Part shown: one piece after another, positions 6,832 to 16,538 of the stretch
How positions within the stretch are numbered: position 1 is the first letter of the stretch
Layout: every line of letters starts with the position of its first letter
Assembly (NCBI RefSeq): GCF_000426345.1
Contig: NZ_AUFE01000018.1
Location: 46,627 to 110,626 of the forward strand
From: Cupriavidus phytohabitans
GTDB lineage: Bacteria > Pseudomonadota > Gammaproteobacteria > Burkholderiales > Burkholderiaceae
Reading direction: 5' to 3'
Length of the DNA: 64,000 nucleotides
Notes under the pieces: generated by a model
The model's database searches: none
Seen by the model: only the letters and a program-made list of their open reading frames with translations
What the model was told of the DNA's origin: nothing
Position numbers and translations under genes: made by a program

Positions 6832-7926
6832 ATGAAACTTGCACGAACCGCCGCGGCGCTGCTCGCGGCTTCCCCCCTGCTGGCCTCGGCCCAATCTTCG
6901 GTGACGCTTTATGGCGTCATCGATACCGGTGTCGAGTATGTGAGCAATGTCGGCGCCAACGGCGACAGCCTGGTGCGCGTGCCCAACAACACCGCCACGG
7001 TGCCGTCGCGCTGGGGCATCCGCGGCACGGAAGACCTGGGCGGCGGGCTGAAGGGCCTGTTCGTGCTGGAATCGGGCTTTTCGCCGGACACGGGCAACGC
7101 CAACCAGGGCGGCCGCCTGTTCGGACGCCAGGCGCTGGTCGGGCTGAGCAACCAGTATGGCCAGCTGTCGTTCGGCCGCCAGTACACGATGCTGTTCTGG
7201 GCCATCCTCGACAGCGATATCCTGGGGCCGAACGTGTACGGTTCGGGCTCGCTCGACAGCTACCTGCCCAACACGCGCGCCGATAACGCGGTCGCGTACA
7301 AGGCCAACTTCAATGGCTTCGTGGTTGGCGCGACCTACAGCTTCGGCCGCGACGCGGTCAACGCCGGCCCCAGCCCGGCCGGCACCAATTGCGCCGGTGA
7401 GAACCCCGCCGACAAGAAGGCCTGCCGCGAGTGGTCGGCCATGATCGGCTATGACAGCAAGACCTGGGGCCTGATCGCGGCCTACGATTCGCAGCGCGGC
7501 GGCCCCGGCGCCTTCGGCGGCCTGACCAACAGCAACCTGACCGACGACCGCCTGTCGCTGGGCGGCTATATGCTGCTGAAGAACACCAAGCTTGGCGCCG
7601 GCTGGATCCGCCGCGACAACGAAGGCAGCCCCACGCCGGTCAGCGACCTGTACTACGCCGGCGTGTCCTATGACATCACCCCCGCGGTCAACCTGGCCGG
7701 CCAGGTCTACTTCCTGAACTACCACGGCAGCGACAACGAGGCCATGCTCTACGCGCTGCGCGCGACATACAGTTTCAGCAAGCGCACCTCGGTTTATGCC
7801 ACCGCGGGCTACATCAACAACGACGGCCAACTCGCCATGTCGGTGAGCGGTGGTTCGCCCGGCTCCAACCCCCGCCCTGGCGCAAACCAGTGGGGCTCGA
7901 TGCTCGGCATCAAGCACATCTTCTGA
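6832..7926 (+). CDS. Outer-membrane porin (Gram-negative general porin family)
   Basis: 364 residues with a signal peptide cleaved after LLASA, then QSSVTLYGVIDTGVEY, the classic first strand of betaproteobacterial porins. PSRWGIRGTEDLGGGLKG and the closing strand GIKHIF with terminal Phe are also typical of the family (OmpC/Omp32 type, 16-stranded trimers). Ribosome site GGAAGGAAA precedes the ATG. It probably admits the organic acid substrate of the neighbouring locus across the outer membrane, with the Bug protein just downstream as the periplasmic receptor. A perfect 8-bp hairpin lies right after its stop codon. Confidence 0.95.
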   Translation: MKLARTAAALLAASPLLASAQSSVTLYGVIDTGVEYVSNVGANGDSLVRVPNNTATVPSRWGIRGTEDLGGGLKGLFVLESGFSPDTGNANQGGRLFGRQALVGLSNQYGQLSFGRQYTMLFWAILDSDILGPNVYGSGSLDSYLPNTRADNAVAYKANFNGFVVGATYSFGRDAVNAGPSPAGTNCAGENPADKKACREWSAMIGYDSKTWGLIAAYDSQRGGPGAFGGLTNSNLTDDRLSLGGYMLLKNTKLGAGWIRRDNEGSPTPVSDLYYAGVSYDITPAVNLAGQVYFLNYHGSDNEAMLYALRATYSFSKRTSVYATAGYINNDGQLAMSVSGGSPGSNPRPGANQWGSMLGIKHIF

Positions 7927-7949
7927 GTCGGCCGAGTTGGCCACCACGC

Positions 7950-7968
7950 CCCGGCGCCGCGCGCCGGG
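7950..7968 (+). terminator. Hairpin between porin and Bug genes
   Basis: Perfect 8-bp stem with 3-base loop (CCCGGCGC / GCGCCGGG), 24 bases after the porin stop. No U-tract follows, so it may act as a partial terminator or mRNA-stabilising hairpin that keeps porin above Bug expression. Confidence 0.4.
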
Positions 7969-8043
7969 CTTCACCAGCCGCTTCACCGGCCATGTTGGCC
8001 CCGGCCCCCGCCGGGCGCCAGGTTTTACCGAGGTCTGAACATC

Positions 8044-9030
8044 ATGAAGTCTGCACGCCGCAAAGTCCTGGCCACGCTGGCCGCCGCCGCCTCCGTACTC
8101 TGCACCGGCACCTCCCTGGCGCAGGGCGCGTACCCGAGCAAACCCATTACCATCGTCGTCGCCTATCCGGCCGGCGGCGATGTCGACGTCCTGGCCCGCA
8201 TGTTCGCGGAAAAGCTGGCCCCACGGCTGAAGCAGTCGGTGGTGGTGGAAAACCGCACCGGCGCCGCCGGCACCATCGGCAGCGCCTATGTCGCGCGCGC
8301 CAACCCGGACGGCTACACGCTGCTGCTGGCGCCCAACACCGTGGCCATCGCACCGCTGGTGCTGAAGGCCGGCACCGGCGCCACCTACGACGTGCAGCAT
8401 GACTTCACGCCGATCTCGCAGATCGGCACGCAGTCGCTGTTCGTGGTGGTCAACAAGGGCACCGGCATCACCAAGGTCAGCGACCTGGTGGCGCGCGCCA
8501 AGTCCGGCAAGGTCGAAACCTATGCCACGCCGGGCAACGGCTCGCCGATGCACATCATGGGCGAACTGTTCAACAAGTCCGCCGGCATCAAGATCAGCCA
8601 GGTGCCATACCGAGGCCTGGCGCCCGCCATTGTCGACGTGATCGGCGGCCAGGTGCCGGTGACCTACGTCACCTACGGAGCGGTGGCGCAGTACGTGGGC
8701 AACGGCAGCCTGGTGCCGCTGGCGGTGGCGGACCTGAAGCGCTCGCCGTTCGCGCCCAACGTGCCGACGCTGGCGGAGCTGGGCTACAAGGATGTCGAGA
8801 TCGGCGCCTGGCAGGCGCTGCTGGGTCCGAAGAACATGCCCGCCGACGTGGTGCGCACGCTCAACACGCACGTCAACGACATCCTGAAGATGCCCGACGT
8901 GGTGTCGCGCATGGCCACCATCGCGGTCACGCCGGCGGGTGGCGAGCCAGCCTCGCTGTCGAAGCTGATCGCCGCGGATACCACGCGCTATACGAAGATC
9001 GTGAAGGAATTCGGCATCCAGGCCGACTGA
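8044..9030 (+). CDS. Bug (TctC-like) periplasmic solute-binding protein
   Basis: 328 residues with a signal peptide ending at SLAQG. It then shows the Bug/TctC hallmark AYPSKPITIVVAYPAGGDVD and the second conserved patch VENRTGAAGTIGS. These proteins bind carboxylates in the periplasm, and most family members in Burkholderiales are orphans with no TctAB membrane partner. None is present here. It follows the porin in the same direction, 117 bases later, and is likely its partner in substrate capture. Ligand specificity cannot be read from sequence. Confidence 0.93.
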   Translation: MKSARRKVLATLAAAASVLCTGTSLAQGAYPSKPITIVVAYPAGGDVDVLARMFAEKLAPRLKQSVVVENRTGAAGTIGSAYVARANPDGYTLLLAPNTVAIAPLVLKAGTGATYDVQHDFTPISQIGTQSLFVVVNKGTGITKVSDLVARAKSGKVETYATPGNGSPMHIMGELFNKSAGIKISQVPYRGLAPAIVDVIGGQVPVTYVTYGAVAQYVGNGSLVPLAVADLKRSPFAPNVPTLAELGYKDVEIGAWQALLGPKNMPADVVRTLNTHVNDILKMPDVVSRMATIAVTPAGGEPASLSKLIAADTTRYTKIVKEFGIQAD

Positions 9031-9184
9031 CCTCGCACCGGCTGCCTCCTGCACAAGCGGCAGCCCGCCGGCTGCGCTACGGCAATCCGTACGCAGCCGC
9101 TGCAAGAATTACTGTCGGCGCGGCGGCGTGTCGTGCACAAGCGCCATCCCTGCAAAGTGGCCCGGAAGTTGCTGCGTTCCGGGC

Positions 9185-9676
9185 ATGGACTTCTCGTTCG
9201 ACTGGCGCGAAGCGCTCTTCTTCACCATCTCGCCGCTCGAGACCGTCATTCGCGGCACGGTGATGTACTGGGCGCTGTTCCTGATGTTCCGGTTCGTGGT
9301 GCGGCGCGACATCGGCTCGATGGGCATTGCCGACCTGCTGCTGGTGGTGATCGTTGCCGACGCGGCGCAGAACGGCATGGCCGGCAAGGGTGAAGGCATT
9401 GCCGACGCCATGCTGCTGGTCGCCACGCTGATCGCGTGGAACCGGCTGATCGACCTGCTGGCCTACCATTTCCCCACGTTCCAGCGCTTTGCCGAAGCGA
9501 AGAAAATCCTGCTCGTGCGCAACGGCACCAGGCTGCGCGAAAACATGCGGCGCGAATCGATCACCGACGACGAGCTGGAAGCCAAATACCGTGAACAGGG
9601 AGTCGAGAAGCTCGAGGAGATCAAGTCGCTGTACCTGGAGGCGGATGGCAAGGTCAGCGTGATCAAGAAGAAGTAG
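9185..9676 (+). CDS. DUF421 (YetF-type) membrane protein
   Basis: 163 residues from the ATG at 9185; an upstream in-frame start at 9128 is not supported by a ribosome site. The N-terminal half has about three membrane helices (VIRGTVMYWALFLMFRFVV, SMGIADLLLVVIVADAAQN, DAMLLVATLIAWNRLIDLLAY). The C-terminal half is a small soluble domain (LLVRNGTRLRENMRRESITDDELEAKYREQG), as in the DUF421/YetF family found in spore-formers and proteobacteria. Function is unknown. It stands alone, convergent with the ligase that follows. Confidence 0.85.
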   Translation: MDFSFDWREALFFTISPLETVIRGTVMYWALFLMFRFVVRRDIGSMGIADLLLVVIVADAAQNGMAGKGEGIADAMLLVATLIAWNRLIDLLAYHFPTFQRFAEAKKILLVRNGTRLRENMRRESITDDELEAKYREQGVEKLEEIKSLYLEADGKVSVIKKK

Positions 9677-9681
9677 ATGCT

Positions 9682-9711
9682 GCTCCCTGCCCCGCTCGCG
9701 GAACAGGGAGC
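9682..9711. terminator. Convergent hairpin
   Basis: GCTCCCTG and CAGGGAGC pair across a 14-base GC-rich loop between the converging DUF421 and ligase genes. There is no U-tract on either strand. Confidence 0.45.
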
Positions 9712-9716
9712 CAGCC

Positions 9717-11300
9717 TTAGTTCACCTGCCGGCTCATCCCCTCCCAGAACGGCTCGCGCAGCTTGCGCCGCAGCAGCTTGCCGGACGGATTGCGCGGCAG
9801 TGCGTCGACGAACTCGATGCTCTTCGGCACCTTGTAGCCGGCCAGCCGCTGGCGCGTCCACGCAATGATGCCGTCGCGGTCGGGCGACTGCCCCGGCTTG
9901 AGCACGACGATGGCCTTGACCGCCTCGCCCCACTTCTCGTCCGGCACGCCGATCACCGCCACGTCGGCCACCTGCGGGTGGCCGTAGATCGCGCTTTCGA
10001 CCTCGGCCGGATAGACGTTCTCGCCACCGCTGATGATCATGTCCTTGACGCGGTCGTGGATGTACAGGTAGCCCTGCGCATCCATGTAGCCCGCGTCGCC
10101 GGTGCGCAGCCAGCCATCGGCGTCGATGGTGCGCGCGGTCTCCTCGGGCTGCTTCCAGTAGCCGGCCATGTTGTGCTGCGAGCGCACCACGATCTCGCCG
10201 ACTTCATCCGGCCCGAGCGCGCGCCCTTCATAGTCCACTATCTTGATTTCCACGCCCGGCAGCGGCTTGCCTGCGGCACGCATGCGCGGCACCTCTTCGG
10301 TGGTGTGGTCCTCGGGCGGCAGTGCGACGATGGTGCCGGTGGTCTCTGTCATGCCGTACTGCTGCACGAAGCCGCAGCCGAACACCTCGATACCCTCGCG
10401 CAACAGCGCCGCCGGAATCGGCGCGGCACCGTACAGCAGGTACTTCAGCCGCGAGTAGTCCACCTGGCGCGCGCGCGGGTCGCGCAGCACGATCTGCATG
10501 GCCGCCGGCACCATGAACAGCTTGCTGACGCGCTCGTGCTCGATGAAATCCAGCACCGCGCGCGGGTCGAATTCGCGCGCGACCACGCCCTTGGCGCCCG
10601 AGAGCAGATTGCGCAGTCCCCAGCCCGAGCCGCCGATATGCGCCACCGGCATCGCCACCAGCGAGATATCGTCGGCAGTCCAGTGCGACCAGGGAATGCC
10701 TTCGCGCTCGCTGACCTCGGTGCCGATGGTCAGGTTGCGGTGCGTCAGCATCGCGCCCTTGGGCCGCCCGGTGGTGCCCGAGGTGTACAGCTGCAGCACC
10801 ACATCATGCGGCGCCGGCCGGTGTGCCGGCGGGGTGGCCGGCTGCGCGTCGCGCCAGTCGGTGTAGCAAGGGGCATCGCCGCCGTCGGCGCACGGTTCCA
10901 TCAGCACCACCTTGCGCACCATCGGCAACGCCGGCAGCAGCGACTTCGCCATCGCCGCCGATTCCGGCCCGACGAACAGCACCACCGCATCGCAATGGCC
11001 GACGATGAATTCGATCTCCGGCGGCGCCAGGCGCCAGCTGGCCGGCGTGGTGACGACGCCGGCCTTGGCCGCGCCGAGCAGCAGTTCGAAGTAGTGGTCG
11101 CTGTTCTTGCCGATATAGGCAATGCGGTCGCCCGCGTGGATACCCTCGGCCAGCAGCGCCTGCGCGACCCGGTCGGTATTGCGCTCGAAGCCGGCGTAGG
11201 TGGTCTGGCGGCCCTCGAACGCATACGCCACCGCGTCGGGCCGCAGCCCGGCGAAATGGCGCACGGCATCAGGCAGCGTGCTCAGGTAGCTGAAATCCAT
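9717..11300 (-). CDS. AMP-forming acyl-CoA ligase
   Basis: 527 residues, normal length for the adenylate-forming family. The phosphate-binding loop YTSGTTGRPKG is at residues 172-182, the YGMTETTG motif lies near 315, LRTGDAGYMDAQGYLYI near 400, and the C-terminal catalytic lysine is in PSGKLLRRKL (about residue 508). The enzyme activates a carboxylic acid with ATP and CoA. It follows the SDR gene by 37 bases in the same direction, so the pair probably activates and oxidises one acyl chain. Chain length or aromatic preference cannot be assigned. Confidence 0.93.
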   Translation of the reverse strand: MDFSYLSTLPDAVRHFAGLRPDAVAYAFEGRQTTYAGFERNTDRVAQALLAEGIHAGDRIAYIGKNSDHYFELLLGAAKAGVVTTPASWRLAPPEIEFIVGHCDAVVLFVGPESAAMAKSLLPALPMVRKVVLMEPCADGGDAPCYTDWRDAQPATPPAHRPAPHDVVLQLYTSGTTGRPKGAMLTHRNLTIGTEVSEREGIPWSHWTADDISLVAMPVAHIGGSGWGLRNLLSGAKGVVAREFDPRAVLDFIEHERVSKLFMVPAAMQIVLRDPRARQVDYSRLKYLLYGAAPIPAALLREGIEVFGCGFVQQYGMTETTGTIVALPPEDHTTEEVPRMRAAGKPLPGVEIKIVDYEGRALGPDEVGEIVVRSQHNMAGYWKQPEETARTIDADGWLRTGDAGYMDAQGYLYIHDRVKDMIISGGENVYPAEVESAIYGHPQVADVAVIGVPDEKWGEAVKAIVVLKPGQSPDRDGIIAWTRQRLAGYKVPKSIEFVDALPRNPSGKLLRRKLREPFWEGMSRQVN

Positions 11301-11337
11301 CCGCGTCTCCGTGTTGATTGGATCCAGGCCGCTTCGC

Positions 11338-12120
11338 TCAGCGCGGCGCCATCCGGATGGCGCCGTCCAGCCGCACGGATTCGCCGTTGAAATAGCCGTT
11401 GCGGCACATCTCGACGGCCAGCGAGGCGAACTCTTCCGGCTGGCCCAGGCGCTTGGGGAACGGCACCGAAGCAGCCAGCGCGGCCTTGACGTTCTCGGCG
11501 GCGCCCTGCAGCAGCGGCGTATTGAAGATGCCTGGCAGGATGGTATTGACGCGGATGCCCTCGCCCGCCAGGTCGCGCGCGATCGGCAGCGTCATGCCGA
11601 CCACGCCGGCCTTGGACGCCGAGTACGCGGCCTGCCCCATCTGGCCATCCTGCGCCGCCACCGATGCGGTGTTGATGATCACGCCGCGCTCGCCGCCCGC
11701 GGTGTCCAGCGTCAGCATGCCTGCCGCCGAGCGCGCGATGCAGCGGAAGGTGCCGATCAGGTTGATCTGGACGATGCGCTCGAAGGCATCGGACGGGAAG
11801 AACTTGATCTGGTCCGGCGCCTCCTTGGAACGCGACGCGGTCTTGATGGCGTTGCCGGTGCCGGCGCAGTTGACCAGGATGCGCTCCTGGCCGATAGCGG
11901 CGCGCGCCTTGGCGAAGCCGGCTTCGACCTCGGCCTCGGAAGTCACGTTGACCTGGCAGAACACACCGCCCAGCTCGCGCGCCAGCGCTTCGCCCTTCTC
12001 GACGTTGAGGTCGAACAGCGCCACGCGCACGCCTTGCGCCGCCAGCGCCCGCGCCGTCGCCGCGCCCAGGCCCGAGGCGCCGCCCGTTACCACTGCCGAT
12101 ACCGATGCATTGAGTTCCAT
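11338..12120 (-). CDS. SDR, 3-hydroxyacyl-CoA dehydrogenase type II-like
   Basis: 260 residues from the ATG at 12120, which has AAAGGAAAG upstream. TGGASGLG lies at about residues 12-19, NCAGTGNA in the NNAG position, and the active-site Tyr-Lys pair is in YSASKAG, followed by VNTILPG. The insert with KTASRSKEAPDQIKFFPSDAF and the ending RMAPR match the HSD17B10/FadB2x group of NAD-dependent 3-hydroxyacyl-CoA dehydrogenases. It heads a two-gene operon with the acyl-CoA ligase and is divergent from the MscS gene. Confidence 0.9.
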   Translation of the reverse strand: MELNASVSAVVTGGASGLGAATARALAAQGVRVALFDLNVEKGEALARELGGVFCQVNVTSEAEVEAGFAKARAAIGQERILVNCAGTGNAIKTASRSKEAPDQIKFFPSDAFERIVQINLIGTFRCIARSAAGMLTLDTAGGERGVIINTASVAAQDGQMGQAAYSASKAGVVGMTLPIARDLAGEGIRVNTILPGIFNTPLLQGAAENVKAALAASVPFPKRLGQPEEFASLAVEMCRNGYFNGESVRLDGAIRMAPR

Positions 12121-12436
12121 GCCGTCTTTCCTTTGTGCTTTGTGTCTTGTGTCTGGCCGGGCGGGCGACCGGCTCCGGTGCGCGCGCCCGTGCTCTGTCC
12201 GCGATCCGTGAAGGCCGGCGGGTGCGGAAATGCCCACGCCGGAGTGGGTTCGAGATTCGTGGATCGGCGCAAGCCACGCATCGTCCGAAGCGACGAATGG
12301 TGCGGCGGGGCCCGGCAGGCCGGATGCCGCGGTGCGGCACCCGGCACCGCCGATGCGCTACAGTGGCGCGATCGACGGTCATTTCCGCGCGCCCCCGCCA
12401 GCAACGTCACGCCGGACCGGACACGGACATCCAGCC

Positions 12437-14803
12437 ATGTGCAAACCCGATCGCAACGCCCACTCCCGATCGATGTGGCCACGCCGGCTCGCACCATGTG
12501 CCAGCCTGACCGCGCATGTCGTGCCGCTTATGCCGGCGCCGCTTATGCCGGCGCTGCTGGTGCTGGCGCTGTGGTTTGCGCTGCTGGCGCCGGCCACGGC
12601 TGCAGGCCCGCTTGCCACGCTGCTGGCGCCAGCCAAGCCCGCGCCCGCGAGCGCGCCGGCGGCCCCGGCCAGCGTGCCGCTGGCGCAGTCGCTCGACCAG
12701 GTCATCGCCACGCTGCAGGACGACCGCGAGCGGCGCGCGCTGGTCGGCCAGCTGCAGGCCCTGCGGCGCGGCCTGGACGCTTCCGGCGCGGTGCCGGCGC
12801 CGGCGTCCGCCGCGGCGGCCGGCGCTTCGGCACCGGGGCTGATCGGCGCCGTGGCCGAGGTGCTCGACGAAGTCGACACGCACCTGCGCGAGGACCGCGG
12901 GCCGTGGCAATACTGGGGCTGGCGCTCGCGCTTTGCCGGCGACGAATGGCGCGCCGCGCTTACCCATCACGGCACCCGCCCGGCACTGGACTCGCTGCGC
13001 GAATTCGCGCTGGTGCTGGCGGTATGGGCCGCAAGCGGCTGGGGCCTGTGGGAGATCGGCCACCGCATCCGGCGCCGCCGCGCGCCGCCCCGTCCGCGTA
13101 CCGAGCGCTCCAGGCTGCCCGAGGTGCCATCCTGGGTGGATGTCGGCATTTTCATGCTGCGCCATATCGGGCCCTGGGTGGTCGCCTTCGGCATCACGCT
13201 GCTGATGGCGACGCGCACCTTCACGCATTCGCCAGCCGCCCTGGCGGCGGTACTGGTCGCATACGCCATCGTGGCGGGTGCCATCGCCGCCGCGATGTGC
13301 CAGGTCATCTTCGTCCTGTTCCGCACCGCCCACCGCCAGCTTGCGGTGCGACAGCTACTGGCGCGCTCGCCGTGGTTGCTGTTCGCCATCGGCGCACTGG
13401 CGGCCCTGGGCGACAGCGCCACGGACAGCCGCGTCATCGCCGTGATCGGCACCAACCTCGCCGCGCTGGTGTCGACCACGGCAAATATCGCCGCGGCGCT
13501 GGGCATCGGCGTGTTCGCCCTTTGCTTCCGGCGCCAGATCGGCCAGCTGATCAGCCAGCGGCCGCTGGCCTTCCGCCAGTCGCACCCGGGCATGACCGAC
13601 CTGCTGCGGCTGATCGGACAGGCCTGGCATTTGCCGGTGCTGGCGGTGGTGGTCACCTCGGTGATCGGCACGCTGCTCGCCGCCGGCCACGCCGATGTGT
13701 TCCTGCGCCGCACCGTCGCCTCGGTCGCACTGTTCGTCGCGGCGCTGCTGCTGACCATGGTCGCCAGGCGCTCGCCCAAGGCAACGTCGCAGCCGCCGCG
13801 CTTCCGCGACCGCCGCCGCTCGGCCTACGTGCAGCGCTTCGGCCGCTTCGGGATCGCGCTGGTGCGGGTGCTGGTCTGGATGGTCTTTGTCGCCATGGTG
13901 ATGCGCGTGTGGGGCACGTCGCCGGTGCGGCTTGCGGAGTCGTCGGCGGCCGGCCGCCATATCACCGAGACGGTGTTCAGCGTGACCAGCACCGTGCTGC
14001 TCGCCTGGCTGGTCTGGCTGCTGATCGACACCGCCGTCACGCAGTCGCTGTCGCCGGCGCATGGACGCGGCGCTCAGCCCAGCCTGCGTGCCAAGACCAT
14101 CCTGCCGCTGGTGCGCAATGCCTCGTTCATCGCCCTGCTGGTGATCGCAGTGATTGCCGTGCTGGCCAACCTGGGCGTCAACGTGACACCGCTGCTGGCG
14201 GGCGCGGGGGTGGTCGGGCTGGCGATCGGCTTCGGGGCGCAGAGCCTGGTGCAGGACCTGATCACGGGGCTGTTCATCGTGGTCGAGGATTCGATTGCCA
14301 TTGGCGACTCGATCGAGCTGCCTGACCATGCCGGCGTGGTCGAAGGCATGACCATCCGCACGGTCAAGCTGCGCGACGGCCGCGGTGCGCTGCATACGCT
14401 GCCGTACAGCCAGATCAAGGCAGTCAAGAACCTGTCGCGCGGCTATGGCTATGCCGTGTTCAGCATCGGCATCAGCTACCACAGCGACCTCGACCGGGCG
14501 CTCGAGCTGATCCGCACCACCGGCACGGAAATCGCGCGCGATCACCGCTACGCACGCAACCTGATGTCGGGGCTGGACATCCTCGGGCTGGACCGCTTCG
14601 ACCCCAGCGGGCCAGTCGTGATGGCACAGTTCAAGACCCGGCCGCTGACGCAGTCGGAAATCACGCGCGCGTTCAATGCACGTCTGAAACGTAACTTCGA
14701 CGCCAACGGCATCCACATGGCTTCGCCCAGCCTGACCATCCAGGTCGATGGCAAGGGGTTGCAGCTGGCGGGCGACGAGCAAGGGAACCCGGCGGCACCA
14801 TAG
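12437..14803 (+). CDS. Large MscS-family mechanosensitive channel
   Basis: About 788 residues from the ATG at 12437; an ATG at 12473 is an equally good start, and neither has a strong ribosome site. A signal-like hydrophobic N-terminus ends at ATAAGP. It is followed by a roughly 120-residue periplasmic helical region, then about ten membrane segments. The pore-lining MscS helix (NVTPLLAGAGVVGLAIGFG, then AQSLVQDLITGLFIVVEDS) is near residue 580. The cytoplasmic beta domain (IGDSIELPDHAGVVEGMTIR) and vestibule domain follow. It is far longer than the 286-residue MscS and belongs with multi-helix forms such as YbdG/YnaI/MscK relatives. The role is turgor relief on osmotic downshock. Confidence 0.92.
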   Translation: MCKPDRNAHSRSMWPRRLAPCASLTAHVVPLMPAPLMPALLVLALWFALLAPATAAGPLATLLAPAKPAPASAPAAPASVPLAQSLDQVIATLQDDRERRALVGQLQALRRGLDASGAVPAPASAAAAGASAPGLIGAVAEVLDEVDTHLREDRGPWQYWGWRSRFAGDEWRAALTHHGTRPALDSLREFALVLAVWAASGWGLWEIGHRIRRRRAPPRPRTERSRLPEVPSWVDVGIFMLRHIGPWVVAFGITLLMATRTFTHSPAALAAVLVAYAIVAGAIAAAMCQVIFVLFRTAHRQLAVRQLLARSPWLLFAIGALAALGDSATDSRVIAVIGTNLAALVSTTANIAAALGIGVFALCFRRQIGQLISQRPLAFRQSHPGMTDLLRLIGQAWHLPVLAVVVTSVIGTLLAAGHADVFLRRTVASVALFVAALLLTMVARRSPKATSQPPRFRDRRRSAYVQRFGRFGIALVRVLVWMVFVAMVMRVWGTSPVRLAESSAAGRHITETVFSVTSTVLLAWLVWLLIDTAVTQSLSPAHGRGAQPSLRAKTILPLVRNASFIALLVIAVIAVLANLGVNVTPLLAGAGVVGLAIGFGAQSLVQDLITGLFIVVEDSIAIGDSIELPDHAGVVEGMTIRTVKLRDGRGALHTLPYSQIKAVKNLSRGYGYAVFSIGISYHSDLDRALELIRTTGTEIARDHRYARNLMSGLDILGLDRFDPSGPVVMAQFKTRPLTQSEITRAFNARLKRNFDANGIHMASPSLTIQVDGKGLQLAGDEQGNPAAP

Positions 14804-14820
14804 CAGCCGGGTTCTTCACC

Positions 14821-14880
14821 CCCGTTCGCAGAAACGGGTACGGAGTACGGCAACCCCGATTGTCCGTATTGCCATCGGGG
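14821..14880 (+). terminator. Two hairpins after the MscS gene
   Basis: CCCGTT/AACGGG (14821-14838) and CCCCGAT/ATCGGGG (14854-14880, 13-base loop, followed by TCTTTAT). The second is the likelier terminator, although the U-tract is short. The rest of 14881-15276 holds no gene, only the dyad at 15101-15116. Confidence 0.4.
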
Positions 14881-15100
14881 TCTTTATGCCCCAAGAATTT
14901 CGGACACATGTGGCGTCTGTGAAACGCCCGGGACTAATTCCGTGCTGAAAATTTGACGTTCTCGTCACGTGCATTGCCATACGCCCGCCATGTCGAGGCT
15001 GTGATTGCCCCGCGTTCGCTGCAAAGCAGCAATTGGCGCGGCCTCCAGCCATGCGCTACATCTGCAATCCGTGTTTTCCCTCCCGACACGGGGGACAAAA

Positions 15101-15116
15101 CAAACAACATTGTTTG
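15101..15116. promoter_or_regulatory. 16-bp dyad upstream of the LuxR-type regulator
   Basis: CAAACAACATTGTTTG, perfect 7-bp arms around a 2-base centre, 160 bases before the regulator start. It could be a binding site for the regulator itself or another dimeric factor. No lux-box consensus can be claimed. Confidence 0.35.
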
Positions 15117-15276
15117 GCATGATTGCCTTAGCGCAGCCATGAGACATCGCGGGACAGCTGCAACAGCCGCATCAGCGCATGTACAGAACGCCAGAGCGGC
15201 ACCGATAACACAAAAGGAAGTGGCCATTTGCCGTGGCACGAAGCAAGAGGCGTTTGCCACCGGGGGAAATGTGAAC

Positions 15277-16473
15277 ATGGGCGAACACCCGACTGTGGAC
15301 GAGGATTTCCATCGTCTGGTCGACTCGATCTACGAGTCCGCGCTGGACGTTGCGGCAATGCCCGCGGCCCTGGACCTCTTTTCCCGGTACACCTCCACCG
15401 GCAGCCCGCGCTACCTGATCTGGGACAAGCTCGCCCGCCATGCGCGCCTGGGCGTCACGCCCCACGGCTGCTTCACCAACGGCGCCAGCGTTCCCGAATG
15501 GCTGCCCAGTCCGCTCGACCTGCCCCACGCCGACGCCCCCTGCTGCGCGCAGGCCGACACGCCTGACAGTGCCGGCTGCACGCCCATGCATGCCGCCTCG
15601 CACGATGGCGCCGTGGCCGCGAGTCCGGCGGCCACGCTGGCCTGCAGCGGACTCGAACAAGGCATCCGCCTGATCGAGAACGCCGAAGTCTGCGTGCTGA
15701 TGAGCGGCACCAGCGCGGGCACCATCAGCGCCGGCCAGCGCGAGCGGCGCCTGGCCCACGTCATGCCGCATTGGGTACGCGCCGCGCGCATGCAACAACG
15801 CAATTTCGAGCTGAGCGGGCTGGCCAGCCTTGGCCTGGCCGGCCTCGATACCCTGGACTTTGGCGTGATGGTGCTGCAGGCCGATCTGCGCGTGCGCTAC
15901 GCCAACAGCTGGGCCGAGGCGCTGGTTCAGGCTGACAGCCACCTCTCGCTGCAGGACGGCGTGCTGCGCGCCCACAGCGACACGCTGCAGGCAGTGCTGC
16001 GCAAGCTGCTCGACGGCGCGGTGCGCGGCCGCGGCGCCGAAGCCGCCTCGGGCTCCTGGATGCACATCACCTCCGGCGGGCAGCCGGTGCCGATCATCGT
16101 CACGCCGCTGGTTTCGCGCCAGCCGGTGGAAGGCCCGTGGCAATTGCCGGCCGCGATGATGCTGTTCGGCAATTCGGAATCGCGTTCGGTGCTCGACGCG
16201 GGCGTGCTGACCTCGCTGTTCGGGCTGTCGCGCAAGGAAAGCATCATCGCCATCCGGCTCGCGGCCGGCGAGACGCTGAATGAAATCGCCGAGCGCGAGT
16301 TCCTGTCGCCACATACAGTGCGCGTGCATATTCGCGATACGCTGCGCAAGACCGGCACGCATCGCCAGTCCGAGCTGGTGCGCCTGCTGCACCTGCTGCC
16401 GGGTGTCAATCTCGACCGCGGCGGCGTGACCTCGGCGGCCCGGCCGCGTGCGCCGCGATCGGGAACGGCCTGA
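15277..16473 (+). CDS. LuxR-type (GerE HTH) transcriptional regulator
   Basis: 398 residues from the ATG at 15277, preceded by GGGGGAAA. The C-terminal 65 residues are a LuxR/GerE DNA-binding domain (FGLSRKESIIAIRLAAGETL, then EIAEREFLSPHTVRVHIRDT and LRKTGTHRQSELVRLL). The middle part has a PAS-like stretch (FGVMVLQADLRVRYANSWAE). There is no autoinducer-binding domain and no receiver domain, so it is probably a one-component sensor of the kind common in Cupriavidus. The GC-rich acyl-CoA dehydrogenase pair lies downstream in the same direction, 172 bases away, and may be its target. Confidence 0.85.
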   Translation: MGEHPTVDEDFHRLVDSIYESALDVAAMPAALDLFSRYTSTGSPRYLIWDKLARHARLGVTPHGCFTNGASVPEWLPSPLDLPHADAPCCAQADTPDSAGCTPMHAASHDGAVAASPAATLACSGLEQGIRLIENAEVCVLMSGTSAGTISAGQRERRLAHVMPHWVRAARMQQRNFELSGLASLGLAGLDTLDFGVMVLQADLRVRYANSWAEALVQADSHLSLQDGVLRAHSDTLQAVLRKLLDGAVRGRGAEAASGSWMHITSGGQPVPIIVTPLVSRQPVEGPWQLPAAMMLFGNSESRSVLDAGVLTSLFGLSRKESIIAIRLAAGETLNEIAEREFLSPHTVRVHIRDTLRKTGTHRQSELVRLLHLLPGVNLDRGGVTSAARPRAPRSGTA

Positions 16474-16538
16474 AGCCCTGGCAGCGATCCCGGGCGCCCC
16501 GGGGCGGCGGCACCTCCATATCGAATCGGTATCGCTTC

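Noticed and set aside
6691..9105. Minus-strand open frame of about 800 codons opposite the porin and Bug genes
   Set aside because: It has no family motifs and lies opposite two genes with signal peptides and conserved domains.
11311..14325. Plus-strand open frame of about 1000 codons across the SDR and MscS genes
   Set aside because: It is antisense to the SDR gene and out of frame with the channel, both of which carry clear family motifs. Long open frames in the wrong frame are common in high-GC DNA.
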